A stretch of 25,951 nucleotides of DNA from Candidatus Cloacimonadota bacterium (GTDB lineage Bacteria > Cloacimonadota > Cloacimonadia > Cloacimonadales > Cloacimonadaceae). Shown here in pieces: positions 23,516-25,951 of the stretch (position 1 is the stretch's first letter; each line of letters opens with the position of its first letter). The notes under the pieces were generated by a model that saw nothing but the letters and a program-made list of their open reading frames with translations, made no database searches and was not told where the DNA came from. The position numbers and the translations under genes were made by a program. Location of the stretch: positions 1 through 25,951 of the forward strand of contig JAQUJJ010000044.1 in the NCBI GenBank assembly GCA_028681035.1, given 5' to 3'.

Positions 23516-25225
23516 CTATTTTAAGAGCACAGCTTTCTTTACGAAACTCTCTTCTCCGGCATACATTCTAAAGTAATAGACGCCGCTGGCGCAATAATTA
23601 CCATTATCATCAATGCCATTCCAAGCCAACTTCCACATTCCCGCCGCCTTTTGACCTTCTGAAATCCGGCGAACTACCTGTCCGCGTGAATTGTAGATAA
23701 AGAAGTTTACTTCCACATTCTTTCTAAGATCATAAGCAATAGTAGCGCTTGGGTTGAAAGGATTGGGATAGATGGAACTGAGGCTACTGACTAGCGGTGT
23801 GTCAGATGTTTCTGGATTGGTGGCATTATTATATGTAACTGTATTAGGCCCATGATATTCCACGCTGCCATCATAGTTTTGGACGCTTAGCCAGTAGTAA
23901 TAGGTTCCCGCTTCGTCCAGTTCGGCATCCACATATGTATAATTGTGCATGTCGCTGCTGTTGGTTGCTTCAATTAGGGGGCTAATCAAGGCAGCTACTG
24001 AGACATCATTTGAGCTACCACGATAGATATAAAAGCCGCTTACGGCAGTTTCAGATTGGGTAGTCCATTGCAGCCTTACGAAATAGTCGGCTGAGAGGAC
24101 TGCGGAGAAGGAAGAAAGTTCTACAGGCAGTGATATCTCTGCTCCTATGTACTTTAAGAACGAAGAGGGTGAACTCTGATTATTATATTCAGTAAGAATC
24201 CAATCTGCATTTCTGGCTGTATTGGCAACGTGTACTTCGTCCAGATTACCATCGTAATAATGCCATCCAGTGCTTGGAAAGCCTCTTGAGGGTACGTCGA
24301 ATCCGGTGCCAATGAAGCTATCTGTCCACCAGCCATTATTTATAGAGCCACCTCTGGGACCAATTAGCAGCCCATCAATATACAAACTCTGCGTGTTAAC
24401 ATTTCCTGTAACTACCGCATAATGCCAATTCCCATCCCGATAAGAGAGAGGAGTAGTTATGGCACCAATTGTAGTAGTCCAGTATTCAGCCCTAATCTTA
24501 CCATCGCCTGTCATAGCTAATACGCTAATTGCACCGGTAGCATTTGTATTTGGTGGAACGACATTTGCTGTTCCAAACAAAATATCCCAAGATGCAGTAC
24601 TTGTTTTGAACCATAAAGATACTGAGAGTTGAGTGGGTTTTGAGTATGCACCGAGAGACCCGATATATTCGTTAGTACCATCAAATGTTAGGCTACCGTC
24701 AATCTTACCAGAGCTTTGATCAGCGGGTTCCATGTTGCTTGTTACCCCATTATCCACGCCACGCGAGTCATATATTGTCCCAGAAGGCGTTTCTTTTAAA
24801 TGGTACACACCTCCGTAGTTGTTAGACCATGTACCGCTTGCGTTTTGCTGGCTTGAAGCACCAGCATTACCGTAGTACATAAATAAATCTGTATCAACGG
24901 TATTACTAAGGGATGGCATCTTAATCCATGTAACCAGGTTGCCAGTTGAAGAATTGTATTGTTCTATCTCGTGATCAAGCTTAGTGATACCATCAGAAGC
25001 AGTAAACAGGATATCAAACCCGTCCGGTCTGGCACCATTTTTTAAGTCTATATCAGTTACATTTATGACAATAGGGAAATTAGTGTTTGTACTACCGGAC
25101 ACTTTCGTATGATCGATAGCAAACTGTTTTCTGTGCTGCCAGCTATTATTATACCAGCTTTGTGCTGTTAAACACGATACTAAGCCTATGAGCACAATAA
25201 TTAAAGTCAACGTTTTGTGTTCCAT
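23516..25225 (-). CDS. Secreted DUF2341/LamG protein with C-terminal sorting domain
   Basis: The 569-aa product has, in order: a signal peptide (cleavage near LTAQ, residue 21); a DUF2341-type domain at ~23-125 (SWYNNSWQHRKQF, then DILFTASDG and LDHEIEQY); a concanavalin/LamG-type sandwich at ~135-360 (YHLKE, SLTFDGTNEYI, SVSLWFKTS, LYIDG, LDEVHVANTAR); the linker LPVELSSFSA (367-376) leading into an FN3-like domain to ~465; and a C-terminal domain with YPNPFNP (486-492), a GQVVRR strand, WNGIDDNG, SGVYYFRM and the terminal KKAVLLK. That last domain matches type A sorting domains of the type IX secretion system and the FlgD-Ig-like fold. A surface or secreted carbohydrate-binding role is plausible. 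AGGAGG precedes the ATG, and a strong terminator follows. Confidence 0.88.
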   Translation of the reverse strand: MEHKTLTLIIVLIGLVSCLTAQSWYNNSWQHRKQFAIDHTKVSGSTNTNFPIVINVTDIDLKNGARPDGFDILFTASDGITKLDHEIEQYNSSTGNLVTWIKMPSLSNTVDTDLFMYYGNAGASSQQNASGTWSNNYGGVYHLKETPSGTIYDSRGVDNGVTSNMEPADQSSGKIDGSLTFDGTNEYIGSLGAYSKPTQLSVSLWFKTSTASWDILFGTANVVPPNTNATGAISVLAMTGDGKIRAEYWTTTIGAITTPLSYRDGNWHYAVVTGNVNTQSLYIDGLLIGPRGGSINNGWWTDSFIGTGFDVPSRGFPSTGWHYYDGNLDEVHVANTARNADWILTEYNNQSSPSSFLKYIGAEISLPVELSSFSAVLSADYFVRLQWTTQSETAVSGFYIYRGSSNDVSVAALISPLIEATNSSDMHNYTYVDAELDEAGTYYYWLSVQNYDGSVEYHGPNTVTYNNATNPETSDTPLVSSLSSIYPNPFNPSATIAYDLRKNVEVNFFIYNSRGQVVRRISEGQKAAGMWKLAWNGIDDNGNYCASGVYYFRMYAGEESFVKKAVLLK

Positions 25226-25440
25226 ATATTCCTCCTATAAAACACGGTTTTAGCAACTTTCTCATTCATCAATATTAGCATGATTGAAAGTCAACGATGA
25301 AACACAGTATAATGAGCTTATTATTATTTGCAAATAGGAATTCATCGATTTTAGCGATTATTTGTAAGTGAGAGCCATACAATGTGATTTTCATTAAAGT
25401 TATAGAATCCAACCAGAGCTGGAAGACATTAGTTGCCCTT

Positions 25441-25515
25441 GCTTCAATTGCCCTATCATTGCCCACTCATTGCCCTCCACATGGACAATGAGTGGGCAAT
25501 GATAGGGCAATGCTT
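25441..25515. repeat. Long hairpin repeat (family R2), copy 2
   Basis: A perfect 26-bp inverted repeat (25447-25472 and 25486-25511) surrounds a 13-nt centre. Each arm contains attgccc boxes at 11-bp spacing (starting 25447, 25458 and 25469 in the left arm). The left arm matches the copy at 9258-9286 at 28 of 29 positions, whereas the centre and flanks differ. Confidence 0.82.
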
Positions 25516-25541
25516 ACAAGGAAGAAGCCAGCTTTAAACCT

Positions 25542-25638
25542 ATAATTACGTTGCGAATACGAGGTTTGACTTACAATTACGCTGCGAATATGCCCGAAAT
25601 AAGCCAGGGTAACTTTTTACTCAGCGTAATTGTGAGTT
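25542..25638. repeat. Composite dispersed repeat (family R1), right copy, inverted
   Basis: Read on the minus strand it mirrors 110-210: an inverted copy (aactcacaattacgctg, 25622-25638), about 37 nt of unrelated sequence, then gcagcgtaattgtaagtca (25567-25585) and a second, partly decayed copy gcaacgtaattata (25542-25555). The motif agrees exactly over 19 bp with 189-207. The bases after it (aac-t/c-tc) also match the first left-hand copy. Confidence 0.75.
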
Positions 25639-25673
25639 AAAAAGAAGACGGGCTTACCATAAAGGCAAGCCCG
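25639..25673 (-). terminator. Intrinsic terminator of the OmpA-family gene
   Basis: On the minus strand cgggcttgcc and ggtaagcccg pair at 9 of 10 positions around a 5-nt loop (stems 25664-25673 and 25649-25658), followed by TCTTCTTTTT. It lies about 30 nt after the stop codon at 25702. Confidence 0.8.
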
Positions 25674-25701
25674 AGTTAATCATATTTTATGTTCTGGAAT
25701 A

Positions 25702-25951
25702 CTATTCCATTACTTTTGCTTCCACGCGTCTGTTCAGTTGACGTTCGGCAAGATTCTCGTTTCCGTTTAGAGGGTTGCTTTCTCCAAAACCTTGTGAAGT
25801 AAGACGGCTGGCATCCACTCCCTTAGCAACAAGATATTCTACAACAGACTTGGCACGACGCTCGGAGAGATCGAGGTTATATGTTTCTCTTCCAATATCA
25901 CAGGTGTGCCCAGAGATTTCGATTTTAATCTCGGGATTGGAAAGCATAGTA
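25702..25951 (-). CDS. OmpA-family C-terminal peptidoglycan-binding domain (partial)
   Basis: Only the last ~83 residues are inside the window; the frame stays open through 25951, so the apparent ATG at 25947 is internal. The sequence shows the OmpA/MotB-like signature: IKIEISGHTCDIG, YNLDLSERRAKSVVEYLVAKG, RLTSQGFGESNPL and the closing AERQLNRRVEAKV. The Asp and Arg that bind diaminopimelate in this family are the D of DLSERRA and the R of NRRVE. The domain anchors an outer-membrane or lipoprotein partner to peptidoglycan. The upstream domain (barrel, TPR or lipoprotein linker) cannot be seen. A strong terminator follows. Confidence 0.9.
   Translation of the reverse strand, partial: TMLSNPEIKIEISGHTCDIGRETYNLDLSERRAKSVVEYLVAKGVDASRLTSQGFGESNPLNGNENLAERQLNRRVEAKVME

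Larger units (their letters stand above)
25226..25701. other. Repeat-rich intergenic region
   Basis: There is no credible coding frame. It contains the hairpin repeat R2 (25441-25515), the composite repeat R1 (25542-25638) and a terminator (25639-25673). A minus-strand TTGACT (plus-strand 25289-25294) may be the -35 of the gene starting at 25225, but the -10 is weak. 25300-25435 shows nothing identifiable. Confidence 0.6.

Overview
The window looks like a chromosomal segment from an uncultured Gram-negative bacterium. My best guess is the Cloacimonadota or a nearby Fibrobacterota/Bacteroidota-like lineage (inference, moderate confidence). The evidence is outer-membrane lipoproteins with lipoboxes, a TonB-dependent receptor, an OmpA-type C-terminus, and a secreted DUF2341/LamG protein ending in a YPNPFNP-type sorting domain. 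gyrB and gyrA are adjacent, and Shine-Dalgarno sites are strong (AGGAG/GGAGG). There are no tRNAs, rRNAs, CRISPR arrays, transposases or phage genes.

Layout. 1-332 is a repeat-rich gap. 333-2946 (minus) is a two-gene lipoprotein operon: a CsgG-fold protein followed by an LPP20-like protein. 3155-3625 (plus) is a small secreted acidic protein. 3635-7469 is a putative uptake locus: a minus-strand exported protein and a plus-strand lipoprotein, both resembling the sulfite-oxidase molybdopterin-binding fold, lie either side of a divergent promoter. The lipoprotein is followed by a TonB-dependent receptor. Its mRNA begins with a ~137-nt leader that folds into successive hairpins, the last one burying the ribosome binding site, so it is a riboswitch candidate. 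7502-9035 (minus) pairs a GNAT acetyltransferase with an ornithine/alanine-racemase-family PLP enzyme. 9036-9643 is a gap with two repeat families.

9644-16060 (plus) is a tightly packed seven-gene operon with several stop/start overlaps. It encodes a polyprenyl-synthase-like protein with eroded Asp motifs, a CpsB/YwqE-like PHP phosphatase, an SDR epimerase, a methyltransferase-like protein, a flippase/LPG-synthase-like membrane protein, a MoxR AAA+ ATPase and an exported LVIVD beta-propeller. Together they suggest an envelope lipid or glycan function (inference). 16172-17788 (plus) is a secreted SBBP-type propeller. A tandem-repeat element separates it from 17958-23126 (minus), which holds gyrB, gyrA and a small lipoprotein gene. 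23516-25225 (minus) is the secreted DUF2341/LamG protein with its own terminator. 25226-25701 is another repeat-rich gap, and 25702-25951 is the 3' end of an OmpA-family gene.

The most unusual material is non-coding: (1) a composite element (one inverted plus two direct copies of a ~19-bp motif) with the same architecture near both window ends; (2) a long hairpin repeat built from 11-bp-spaced GGGCAAT boxes, found twice; (3) other tandem and palindromic repeats confined to gaps; and (4) the structured leader at 4631-4767.
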